From NCBI GenBank assembly GCA_902594675.1, contig CACJNE010000010.1, positions 1-50,832 of the forward strand: DNA of 50,832 nucleotides. Direction: 5' to 3'. This DNA comes from an uncultured Pelagibacteraceae bacterium (lineage in GTDB: Bacteria; Pseudomonadota; Alphaproteobacteria; Pelagibacterales; Pelagibacteraceae). Shown in pieces: positions 32,709-41,558 of the stretch. The notes under the pieces are model-generated. The model was not told where the DNA came from and did not search any database. It saw nothing but the letters and a program-made list of their open reading frames with translations. Position numbers and translations under genes: made by a program. Each line of letters opens with the position of its first letter. The stretch's first letter is position 1.

Positions 32709-33803
32709 CTAAAAATTTTTTACAATAACTCCACCAAGAGAAGGTTTTTTACAATTAGTTGTAGATGGAAAGGAAATGGGTAATCCTAAGTACGATCTTA
32801 TTGAAAGAAATGCAAAAGCTTGTGACTCTATATAATCTCCGTCAATATTTAAATCATCTATCAAAAATAACTTGTTTTTAATTTTGTTTTTTAATTGAAA
32901 TATTAAGGATTTATTTTTTCTTCCTCCACCAGAAACAAAAATATCATTATTTCCAATTTTTTTTGATAATAATTCAGATGTTAAATCTGTCATTGTCGTA
33001 GTACCATTTTCAAACGAAAGACCTTTAGCAAAAGACACATCAAAGTCATTTGTATCAAGTGATCTTTTAAAGCCGATCTTACTATAGTAATAATTATCTA
33101 AATATTGATCGAAAATAAATTTATCTGTTTTTCCTTTCTTTGCTAAATTTCCATTTTCATCATATAATTTTTTAGAATTTTTTCTTACCCACATGTCAAT
33201 TAGACAATTTCCTGGACCTATGTCCCTGCTAGAAATTTTAAATTCATCATTGATTTCAGTAATATTTGCAATTCCTCCAATATTTAATATTGAGATTGGT
33301 AATTTTAATTTTTTTTTATTATATAAAGATTTGACAAGTGCAAGATGATAAACAGGCGATAAAGGTGCGCCCTCTCCACCATTTTTTAAATCATTTTGTC
33401 TAAAATCGTATACTACAGTCTTATTAGTTTTTTTTGATAAATGTGCGCCAAGGCCAATTTGTTTAGAAATTTTTTCATCTGAATTATGATAAATAGTGTG
33501 ACCATGAAAACCTATTAGGTCGTAATCAATTTCTTTAAGAATCTTTATGGCTATATCTATATGAAAATCAGTGATTTCTCTCTCTAATTCCTTAACTTCT
33601 AGAGAATATTTTAATAAATCTTGAATTTTTGAGACTCTTTCTTTCACTTTGTGAATTCTTTTTGAAAGGCTGATGGGATAAGGATCAAATCTATTATACT
33701 TTATATTAATAATGTCTTTACCATTAGAATCTATAACTGAGGCATCTACACCGTCACCAGATGTACCACTCATAAAACCAAGTGCAGATAAATTTTTTGC
33801 CAT
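32709..33803 (-). CDS. anmK: Anhydro-N-acetylmuramic acid kinase (AnmK)
   Basis: Murein-recycling kinase that opens and phosphorylates 1,6-anhydro-MurNAc to MurNAc-6-phosphate; 364 aa. The ATP-binding motif GFMSGTSGDGVDASV (residues 8-22) is unmistakable; HGHTIYH, NIGGIANIT, ISSRDIGPGNCLIDMW and VSGGGRKN follow in family order. Divergent from tyrS with 47 bases between starts, and the usual alphaproteobacterial neighbour of tyrS. Confidence 0.95.
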   Translation of the reverse strand: MAKNLSALGFMSGTSGDGVDASVIDSNGKDIINIKYNRFDPYPISLSKRIHKVKERVSKIQDLLKYSLEVKELEREITDFHIDIAIKILKEIDYDLIGFHGHTIYHNSDEKISKQIGLGAHLSKKTNKTVVYDFRQNDLKNGGEGAPLSPVYHLALVKSLYNKKKLKLPISILNIGGIANITEINDEFKISSRDIGPGNCLIDMWVRKNSKKLYDENGNLAKKGKTDKFIFDQYLDNYYYSKIGFKRSLDTNDFDVSFAKGLSFENGTTTMTDLTSELLSKKIGNNDIFVSGGGRKNKSLIFQLKNKIKNKLFLIDDLNIDGDYIESQAFAFLSIRSYLGLPISFPSTTNCKKPSLGGVIVKNF

Positions 33804-33850
33804 TCTTATTTTTTTTTACTGAAATATGTATATTGTATAATTACAGCACT

Positions 33851-35074
33851 ATGAATAATTTTTTAAAAGAATTTAAAGATAGAGGGTACTTCTATCAATG
33901 TACTAATGAATTAGAACTATCAGATTCATTAAATAGGGAAAGTGTTAATGCATATATTGGATTTGATAGTACGGCTCCAAGCCTTCATGTTGGTAGTTTA
34001 ATGCAAATAATGTGCCTTAGACTATTACAAAAACACGGGCATAGACCAATTGTACTATTGGGTGGAGGAACAACAAGAATTGGGGATCCTTCCGGAAAAG
34101 AAGAAACTAGAAAAATTCTCTCTGAGAAACAAATAGAGAGTAATATTAATAATATAAAAAAAGTTTTTAAAATTTTTCTTAAAACTAAAAATAAAAAATT
34201 AAAACCTATTTTTGTTAATAATTATAAGTGGTTAAGTAAGCTTAATTATATTAATTTTTTAAGAGATATTGGTAAACATTTTACGATTAATAAAATGTTA
34301 ACATTTGATAGTGTAAAATTGAGATTGGAGAGAGAACAATCATTAAGTTATATGGAATTTAATTATATGATTTTGCAAGCTTATGATTTCTATGAACTTA
34401 ACAAGTCAAATAATTGTAAATTACAAATTGGTGGATCAGACCAATGGGGTAATATAATAAATGGGGTAGAACTTATTAAAAGAGAAACTGGAAATCATAC
34501 ATTTGGTTTGACCACTCCACTTATAACTTTAGCATCAGGAACTAAAATGGGAAAAACCGAAAAAGGCGCAATATGGCTAAATAAGGATTTATTGTCAGCG
34601 TACGATTATTGGCAATTCTGGAGAAATACAGATGATAGAGATGTATTGAAATTTTTAAAAATGTTTACTGATTTATCTTTAGAAGAAATAAATCATATAA
34701 AAGATAAAAATATAAATGAATTAAAAATTTTACTGGCAAATAAAACAACGGAAATGCTGCATGGAAAAAAAGAAGCTGAAAAATCTGATAAACTTGCAAA
34801 AAATATTTTTAAAGAAAATTCCTCAGGTGAAAGTCTCCCAGGGATAAAATTAGATAACTATATATTGTCAAAAAATATAGTAGATCTAATATCTTATGTG
34901 AATAAAGATGTATCAAAATCTGAGATAAGAAGATTAATTAAATCAAACGCTATTAAAATAGATAATCAAAGCATAAAAGACGAGAAATATATTATTAACC
35001 AAAAATTGTTTTCTGAAAGAGGTTTTGTAAAATTATCAATAGGTAAGAAAAAACATTTTAAAATTACAAATTAA
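33851..35074 (+). CDS. tyrS: Tyrosyl-tRNA synthetase (TyrS)
   Basis: Class I aminoacyl-tRNA synthetase charging tRNA(Tyr); 407 aa from ATG 33,851 (an upstream in-frame ATG at 33,782 lies within anmK and adds an unrelated leader). The HIGH-type motif is SLHVGSLMQ, the KMSKS motif is KMGKT, and the tyrosine pocket segments YMILQAYDFYEL and QIGGSDQWGNI are present. The C-terminal S4 RNA-binding domain covers about residues 340-405. Convergent with the AsmA-like gene through a shared TTAA at the stop codons. Confidence 0.96.
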   Translation: MNNFLKEFKDRGYFYQCTNELELSDSLNRESVNAYIGFDSTAPSLHVGSLMQIMCLRLLQKHGHRPIVLLGGGTTRIGDPSGKEETRKILSEKQIESNINNIKKVFKIFLKTKNKKLKPIFVNNYKWLSKLNYINFLRDIGKHFTINKMLTFDSVKLRLEREQSLSYMEFNYMILQAYDFYELNKSNNCKLQIGGSDQWGNIINGVELIKRETGNHTFGLTTPLITLASGTKMGKTEKGAIWLNKDLLSAYDYWQFWRNTDDRDVLKFLKMFTDLSLEEINHIKDKNINELKILLANKTTEMLHGKKEAEKSDKLAKNIFKENSSGESLPGIKLDNYILSKNIVDLISYVNKDVSKSEIRRLIKSNAIKIDNQSIKDEKYIINQKLFSERGFVKLSIGKKKHFKITN

Positions 35075-38049
35075 TTCCCTTTAATTTTATCTAAAGTTCT
35101 TGTTATAAATCTTGGAGTTAATGTTTTTATTGGATTAACTGTACTTTTTAAGTTTTTAGGTGGTCCCTTAATTTTAAAACTTACTCCAAATATACCTTCA
35201 CCACTTTTTTTTCCTACTAAGATATCACCAAGAAGAGGAATTTTAGCAATTGTTTTATTTATTGTCGTTGCTGGAACTAATGTTCCTTTCAAACTTGTTA
35301 TCCTGTCTTCCTCGATGTAGCCGTCCATCATTATTGAAATTGCAGGTCCAATTGCATACATCTCTTCTATTTCTGTAAGATTATTTCTTGTCTTAAAATC
35401 CATTTCAAATTCGTCAAATCTTATTCCTTCACCAGTCATGAGATCTGCAATTCCCTGCAAGGACGCAAGCGTAAGTATTTTTGCTAAAACTGGTACTTCT
35501 TTAACTTTAAAATTAGTAATTTTAAGGTTAGATCTTGAACTATTATCAATTTTGATTGAGTTTAATTTTAATTCACCTTCCTCAAAACCTTTTATAAATT
35601 TATAATTATTTATAAATGGTCTTGGTTTTTCAATGAAAATATTTGTGATTTTTTCATTCTTCGTTGTTGTTCTTAGAGAGTAAGAAAATTTACTTACATT
35701 CTCCAAAACAGCATTAATTTTTGCAAACATTAATTTGCTATTTTTAAAATCTAATTCACCTTCTAAATTTTTAAGATATTCATTTTTTTCAATATATATT
35801 TTATCGATATTCAATTTCACTGACGTGGTAATATTATCAAATAAACTTGAAAATATATTTTGATTTTTTCTTTTTAATAATCTTTCAATTATTTTTTCCC
35901 CATCTAAGTGGTTTCCAACTAAATTATAATTATTTGAATTTCTTTTAATGCTAAAATTATTTTTTACACCCTTATCGTTTTCGAAGTTTACATTGACATT
36001 ATCTACATTCAATATTTTTAAATCATGAGATAATAAAAGATTATTTAATGATATAAAATTTTTAGTTTCTGTAAAATCAATTTTTTTTAGTATTAAACCA
36101 TTTTTAAAAGTATTTACGAGAATTTCTAATTTTGCAGGAATATTTTTTTTCTTTATATATTGTATTTCATCAATTTTTAACAAACTATTATCAAGATTTA
36201 CTAAGGAATAAAGTTCAAAATTATTTTTATTACCTGTAAAACGAATAAGAAGGTTATCTTCTTTATCTTTAAATAAATATTTTCCATCTAATTGAAAATT
36301 AATTAAATTGTTAGAGTATTCGAATGAGATTTCTGGATTTTTAACAGTAAATTTGTTTCTGTAGTTTCTTAAATATTTTTTAAGATTATCTGATTTATAA
36401 TTAATATTTAAATTATCAAAATTTAAATTTGATCTTACAGCAAGTTTTTTAAGATCCAATTTACTATCAAGTGATGCATTTATTATAAAATTTGAGTTTA
36501 AATTTATTATTTGATCTTCAATGAAACTAAATTGATTTTTGAAATTTAAATATTTTTTTAAATCTTTTATATCTATAGAATTATTATCAGTCTGAACAAA
36601 TATTTCTACATCTGAGATTTCAGTGTCATTTTTATTTAATTTAAAATTGAAAATATTACTTTGCGAGTCATTATTTAAATTTTTATCGAAAAATGAGTAA
36701 TTGCTTTTTAGGTCAACAGTTAATAGTTTATCCCCAAAAGTAAATTTACTTTTAATATTTTTTAAATATATAATGTCTTGGATTTTTTTATTAAGCTCTA
36801 ATTTATCTAAATCTATTTCAGAATTTAAAATAAAATTCTCTATTTTGTTGTTATGAAGTTCAAATTTAAAGTTATTTTCAGTCTTAGCATTTATTTTTTG
36901 ACCAGATAGAATTTCAGAGTCTATTTTCAGAAGATTTAGAAAAATTTTAGGATCTAAAAGCGTTTTTCTATTGCTTATGCTTCCGTTTATCTGAATTTTT
37001 TCTTTTTTTTTACTGTTTAATTGCAGTTTTAAATTGTTATTTTTGTAGTCATTATTTGATTTTAAGTCATCAGAAAAAACAAATTTTGATACAATGTCTG
37101 CAGTTAATTGCTCATTTTCAAATTTTGAATTAATTTGTCCGTCTTTTAAAAAAATAATATTTTGATATTTATTATTTAAATAGATTTCGTCGAAATTTAA
37201 AACTGACTCAATTTTTAAATTTTTTATTTTCTTATTCTTATTATATTTGAATGAAAAAAAATTTTTACTATTAAGTAAAATGTCTTTATCGGATAAATAA
37301 AGTTGTTTTATATTTAAAAATTTAAATATTAAATTTGGGTTTATTAATGCTTTAGTATTTTCTACATCTCCTTTGACATAATATATGTTTGATTCATCTT
37401 GTTTTACCTCTAAACTTTTAGATACAAAACCAATATTCTGATAAATAAATCTTAAATTTGTAATTTTTGTTATCTTATTCTGTGTTTGAAATTTAAAATT
37501 AATATCTTCAAGGTTATCATATCCTGGTATATTTAATTTTGCATCATTTACTGAACCTGAGAAGACGTAAGATTTTACATTCTGACTTAAATCATCAAAT
37601 TTAGCATCTAATTCAAAATTTAGTAACCCTTTATTTATCTGACTATAAAATACGTATCTGACTAAATTAAAATCAATCACATTTAAAAAAGAAGTAACGT
37701 CTTTTATAAAATTGTTTGAAGATTTAATTTTAATATTTTTTATTGAGTTTTCTTTTTTTAAAAATTTAATTAAGTTTAAATTTATATCAATTTTAGAAAT
37801 TTTAATCGGATAGGTTTCGGCAATTAAATTTGCGTTATTTGTGTTTACATTAATAGCTAATTTACTTAGATTTAATTTAATAAAAACTTCTTCAATCTGA
37901 AGTGTTAATTTTGGGTTATAATCTTTTAGTTTATTATTTATAAAATTATTTAATTTTTCTGTTTTTATTCCATATATACTTAAATAAGTTAAACATGTTA
38001 AAAGAATAATTAAAGTAGTTACACTGGTAATAATAATTTTCTTACGCAT
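35071..38049 (-). CDS. AsmA-like / DUF3971 (YhdP-type) envelope protein
   Basis: Large membrane-anchored periplasmic protein, 992 aa. Residues about 4-27 form a single N-terminal transmembrane anchor; the rest is long, beta-rich, Asn/Lys-rich sequence that ends with a better conserved AsmA-like C-terminal domain (about residues 860-980: VPVLAKILTLASLQGIADLMTGEGIRFD split over the domain start, AIGPAISIMMDGYI, IPLLGDILVGKKSGEGIFGVSFKIKGP). Proteins of this kind (YhdP, TamB, AsmA) are thought to bridge the periplasm and carry phospholipids to the outer membrane. Its start overlaps the prfB stop by 8 bases, and it lies downstream of PBP1A and prfB. Family-level assignment only. Confidence 0.82.
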   Translation of the reverse strand: MRKKIIITSVTTLIILLTCLTYLSIYGIKTEKLNNFINNKLKDYNPKLTLQIEEVFIKLNLSKLAINVNTNNANLIAETYPIKISKIDINLNLIKFLKKENSIKNIKIKSSNNFIKDVTSFLNVIDFNLVRYVFYSQINKGLLNFELDAKFDDLSQNVKSYVFSGSVNDAKLNIPGYDNLEDINFKFQTQNKITKITNLRFIYQNIGFVSKSLEVKQDESNIYYVKGDVENTKALINPNLIFKFLNIKQLYLSDKDILLNSKNFFSFKYNKNKKIKNLKIESVLNFDEIYLNNKYQNIIFLKDGQINSKFENEQLTADIVSKFVFSDDLKSNNDYKNNNLKLQLNSKKKEKIQINGSISNRKTLLDPKIFLNLLKIDSEILSGQKINAKTENNFKFELHNNKIENFILNSEIDLDKLELNKKIQDIIYLKNIKSKFTFGDKLLTVDLKSNYSFFDKNLNNDSQSNIFNFKLNKNDTEISDVEIFVQTDNNSIDIKDLKKYLNFKNQFSFIEDQIINLNSNFIINASLDSKLDLKKLAVRSNLNFDNLNINYKSDNLKKYLRNYRNKFTVKNPEISFEYSNNLINFQLDGKYLFKDKEDNLLIRFTGNKNNFELYSLVNLDNSLLKIDEIQYIKKKNIPAKLEILVNTFKNGLILKKIDFTETKNFISLNNLLLSHDLKILNVDNVNVNFENDKGVKNNFSIKRNSNNYNLVGNHLDGEKIIERLLKRKNQNIFSSLFDNITTSVKLNIDKIYIEKNEYLKNLEGELDFKNSKLMFAKINAVLENVSKFSYSLRTTTKNEKITNIFIEKPRPFINNYKFIKGFEEGELKLNSIKIDNSSRSNLKITNFKVKEVPVLAKILTLASLQGIADLMTGEGIRFDEFEMDFKTRNNLTEIEEMYAIGPAISIMMDGYIEEDRITSLKGTLVPATTINKTIAKIPLLGDILVGKKSGEGIFGVSFKIKGPPKNLKSTVNPIKTLTPRFITRTLDKIKGN

Positions 38050-39140
38050 TTATTTTATATAAAGAGTTTTCTAAAAATTCATCAATTTCTCCATCTAATA
38101 CTTTATCTGGATTTGAATTTTCATAATTTGTTCTGTTATCTTTAACCATTCTATATGGGTGCAAAACATATGATCTTATCTGATGTCCCCAACCTATTTC
38201 TGATTTTGAGCTTTCAATGTCATCACTTTCTTTTTTTCTTTTTTGAATTTCATGTTCATAAAGTCTTGCTTTAAGCATGTTCATACAAGTTTCTTTATTC
38301 TTGTGTTGTGATCTTTCATTTTGACATTGAACAACAATTTTACTTGGTAAATGAGTAATTCTTACTGCACTATCTGTTGTATTAACGTGTTGTCCGCCTG
38401 CCCCACTTGACCTATAAGTGTCAATTCTTAAATCCTTTTCTAATACCTCAATATCTATATCCTCGTTAATAACTGGATAGACCCAAACACTTGCAAAACT
38501 AGTATGTCTTCTTGCACCTGAGTCGAAAGGTGAAATTCTTACCAAACGATGTATTCCTGATTCAGTTTTTAAAAAACCATAAATGTATTCTCCAGAGATT
38601 TTTATAACTGAAGATTTTATACCAGCTTCATCGCCTTTATGTTCACTAATTAATTCTACATTGTGACCTCGATCAGAGGCCCACTTCATATACATTCGCC
38701 TAAGCATTTGAGCCCAATCTTGACTTTCTGTACCACCTGCACCTGCATGAAATTCTAAATAACTATCTAATGTATCATTCTCGTTTGAAAGAAAACATTT
38801 GATTTCTAACTTTTTAAAATTTTTTTTTAAATTTACGAATTTTTCTAGGATTTCCTGAATTAGTTGTTTATCGTTTTCCTCCCTAGCTAGTAGAAAAATA
38901 TCATATAGTTCGCTTATCTCATTCTCTGATTGATTATGAGTATCCAATAAATTGTCGTAACTCTTTTTTTCCTTTAATATTTTTTCAGCTTTTTTTCGAT
39001 CATTCCAAAATTTTGGATCTTCTATAAGAGTGTTAAGTTGGTTTCTTTTTAATTGAATATTTTGTGTTTCAAAGAAACTCCTTAATTCTCTGATTAATTT
39101 TAATTACTTCAGATTTAAATTTTTCTACTTCTTGATCCAT
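38042..39140 (-). CDS. prfB: Peptide chain release factor 2 with programmed +1 frameshift (PrfB)
   Basis: Terminates translation at UGA and UAA. Two reading frames are joined: 23 codons from ATG at 39,140 end in an in-frame TGA (39,071-39,069), and skipping one T (39,071) continues in the +1 frame for 342 residues, giving 365 aa, the standard RF2 length. The site has an internal Shine-Dalgarno-like AAGGAG (39,083-39,078), a TTT spacer and CTT-TGA, the same architecture as in E. coli. The stop-recognition tripeptide SPF (RISPFDS) and the peptidyl-hydrolysis motif GGQ (GAGGQHVNTTDSA) are intact. The start is coupled to the PBP1A stop (TAATG). Frameshifting should be autoregulated by RF2 level. 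A caller not allowing the shift would report only a truncated protein from 38,947. Confidence 0.97.
39069..39083 (-). promoter_or_regulatory. prfB +1 ribosomal frameshift signal
   Basis: Minus-strand AAGGAG-TTT-CTT-TGA. The AAGGAG pairs with the anti-Shine-Dalgarno of 16S rRNA in the elongating ribosome, and CTT slips to TTT when UGA is decoded slowly. The base after TGA is A rather than the C found in E. coli, which affects termination efficiency at the site. Confidence 0.95.
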
Positions 39141-41479
39141 TAATAAAATTTTAAAATATTTTTTTTTAATTTATTATAATTACGATCATCATTACTAATA
39201 AATGTTTGATTTTCAAATTTTTCTTTCTTAAATGACTCAATAATAGTTTTTTTTGATCCAAAATCTGCTTTTTTTCCAGTTTCAGCATCAATTACCATCA
39301 TTTTTATTCCTTTTGCAATTTTAAAAGGTCTTGCCTCATAATTATTTACTGCTTTTTTTATAAACTCTTTAAATATTGGAAGTGCTGTTTTAGAGCCTGT
39401 TTCATAATTTCCTAATCTTTTAGGATTGTCATATCCTACATAAACCCCGACTACTAAATTTGATGTAAATCCTATAAACCAAGTATCAGTATTGTTATTT
39501 GTCGTACCTGTTTTTCCAGCAAGTTGTAAATTTAAATCACGCAGACGTTTTCCAGTACCTCTTTGAATAACACCTTCTAGTATCGAAGTCATTTGATATG
39601 CGGTTTGGGAAGAAAAGATTTGCTTAAAATTACTTTTTATTTTTGGTATGTTATTCCCTTCAAATGAAATTTTATCACAATTTTCACAAAATCTTTTTTC
39701 ATTATTAAAAATAGTGTTTCCTTCACTATCCTGAATTCTGTCAATAATTATAGGTGAAACTAATTTACCACCATTTACAAATGAACAGTAAGCACTTGTG
39801 ATATTTAACAAAGTTGTTTCCGCAGAACCCAAAGACACTGACAATAGCTCATCAGGATTTTCATAAATATTTAGTTTTTTTGAAAAATTTATAATTTTAT
39901 CTATGCCCAATTCTTGTGAAATCCTAACTGTCATTAGGTTTCTAGACTTTTCAACACCAGATCTTAATGTAGAAAGACCATAAAACTTTTTACCATAATT
40001 CTCGGGTTTCCACATTTTTAAATCTTCTCCTTGATTTAAAACAATCGGGGCATCCAGAATTAAAGAAGATGGTGTATAATTATTTTCTAAAGCTAAAGCA
40101 TAAATAAATGGTTTAAAAGCAGATCCTGGTTGTCTCTTAGCTTGGGATACTCTATTAAATTCGCTTTTTTTAAAACTAAAACCACCAGACATCGCTAAAA
40201 CTCTACCGCTGTAAGGATCCATTACAACAATTCCTCCATTGACACTTGGTAATTGTCTTAAACTAAATATACCATCAGAAATTTTTTTTACATAAATTAA
40301 ATCATTAATTTTAAAAATTTTGTTAAATTCTTTTCTAGTCCAGTTGATATCTTCAAAATTTATGACTCCATTTTCTTTATTTGAAGTTTGAATTACGGTT
40401 TCAAATTTATCTATTCTTTTAACAATTGCAATTTCCCAGCCAATTGTTTTTTCTAACTTAAATTTATCTAAATCCTTGTACCAATCTTTGTTCTTGCGAT
40501 TATCTATTGGACCACGCCAACCCTTTCTTTTATCATAGTCCAATAAACCTTTTCTCAATGATGATGCAGCTAACTTTTGAAGTTCCAAATTAATTGGTGT
40601 TTTAATATTAAAACCTTGTTTATGAACTTTATCATATCCATAATCTTCAATTACTTTTTTTCTAATATCCTCAACAAAATATCTTGTATCTTCTAAAAAA
40701 ATTCTTTTTCTTTTTTTTAAAACAATTTTTGTATCTATTAATTCTTTATATTTTTCTCTAGATATATAGGAATTTTCATAAAGATTTTTAATTACTAGAT
40801 TTCTTCTATAAGTTGCCAATTTTTTATTTTTATAAGGATTATATTTGCTTGGAGCTTTAGGTAGTGCTGCTAACAATGCAGACTCTGAGTAATTTAATTC
40901 ACTTATTGGTTTATCAAAATATCGTAAACTAGCAGATGCTATACCATATGATCCTTCTCCTAAATAAATTTGGTTCAAATATAATTCTAAAATTCTTTCT
41001 TTTGATAAAGCTCTTTCAATTCTAAATGCTAAAATTGCCTCTTTTATTTTTCTATCTAAACTTACTTCGTTAGATAAAAGAAAATTTTTAGCTACTTGTT
41101 GAGTAATAGTAGACGCTCCTTCTAGCCTATTGGATTTTATTAAATTAAAGATGTTATTTTTAATTGCTCTTACAACTCCTTTTGCGTCAACACCAGGATG
41201 TTTAAAAAAATTCTTGTCCTCAGAGGATAAAAACGAATGAACTATTTTATTTGGTATAGCGTTGTATGGGATAAAAATTCTTTTTTCAGTTGAAAAATCA
41301 CTAATTAATACTCCATTTCCTGAATATACTTTACTTGAAACAGGAGGCTTGTAATTTTTTAAAAACTTATAATCTGGTAATTTATTTGAATACGACCATA
41401 AAATTGAAAATATAAATATTAAAGTTATCAAAGAAAGTAGGATAAGGAACAAGAATAAGTGTTTAAATAATTTACTCAT
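39140..41479 (-). CDS. mrcA: Penicillin-binding protein 1A (bifunctional peptidoglycan synthase)
   Basis: Class A PBP, 779 aa. A short cytoplasmic tail and one transmembrane helix (about residues 7-29) precede the glycosyltransferase domain (about 55-230) with catalytic Glu87 in SSEDKNFFKHPG and the EGASTITQQVAKN and LELYLNQIYLGEGSYGIASA motifs. The transpeptidase domain has the SxxK serine in RQPGSAFKPF, SRN in VEKSRNLM, and KTGTT. It polymerises and cross-links peptidoglycan at the inner membrane. First gene of the mrcA-prfB-AsmA-like operon; a promoter must lie in the 79-base gap shared with divergent rne. Confidence 0.94.
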   Translation of the reverse strand: MSKLFKHLFLFLILLSLITLIFIFSILWSYSNKLPDYKFLKNYKPPVSSKVYSGNGVLISDFSTEKRIFIPYNAIPNKIVHSFLSSEDKNFFKHPGVDAKGVVRAIKNNIFNLIKSNRLEGASTITQQVAKNFLLSNEVSLDRKIKEAILAFRIERALSKERILELYLNQIYLGEGSYGIASASLRYFDKPISELNYSESALLAALPKAPSKYNPYKNKKLATYRRNLVIKNLYENSYISREKYKELIDTKIVLKKRKRIFLEDTRYFVEDIRKKVIEDYGYDKVHKQGFNIKTPINLELQKLAASSLRKGLLDYDKRKGWRGPIDNRKNKDWYKDLDKFKLEKTIGWEIAIVKRIDKFETVIQTSNKENGVINFEDINWTRKEFNKIFKINDLIYVKKISDGIFSLRQLPSVNGGIVVMDPYSGRVLAMSGGFSFKKSEFNRVSQAKRQPGSAFKPFIYALALENNYTPSSLILDAPIVLNQGEDLKMWKPENYGKKFYGLSTLRSGVEKSRNLMTVRISQELGIDKIINFSKKLNIYENPDELLSVSLGSAETTLLNITSAYCSFVNGGKLVSPIIIDRIQDSEGNTIFNNEKRFCENCDKISFEGNNIPKIKSNFKQIFSSQTAYQMTSILEGVIQRGTGKRLRDLNLQLAGKTGTTNNNTDTWFIGFTSNLVVGVYVGYDNPKRLGNYETGSKTALPIFKEFIKKAVNNYEARPFKIAKGIKMMVIDAETGKKADFGSKKTIIESFKKEKFENQTFISNDDRNYNKLKKNILKFY

Positions 41480-41558
41480 TTTAGTTTAAATTATTGATCG
41501 AATTTGTTAAAGTTAAGGCACCTAATTTAAAAAAACTAATGAAAAATAATCAAAAATT

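Noticed and set aside
38042..38947. prfB as a 301-aa gene starting at 38,947
   Set aside because: This lacks the conserved N-terminal domain, which is present upstream and joined through the frameshift site.
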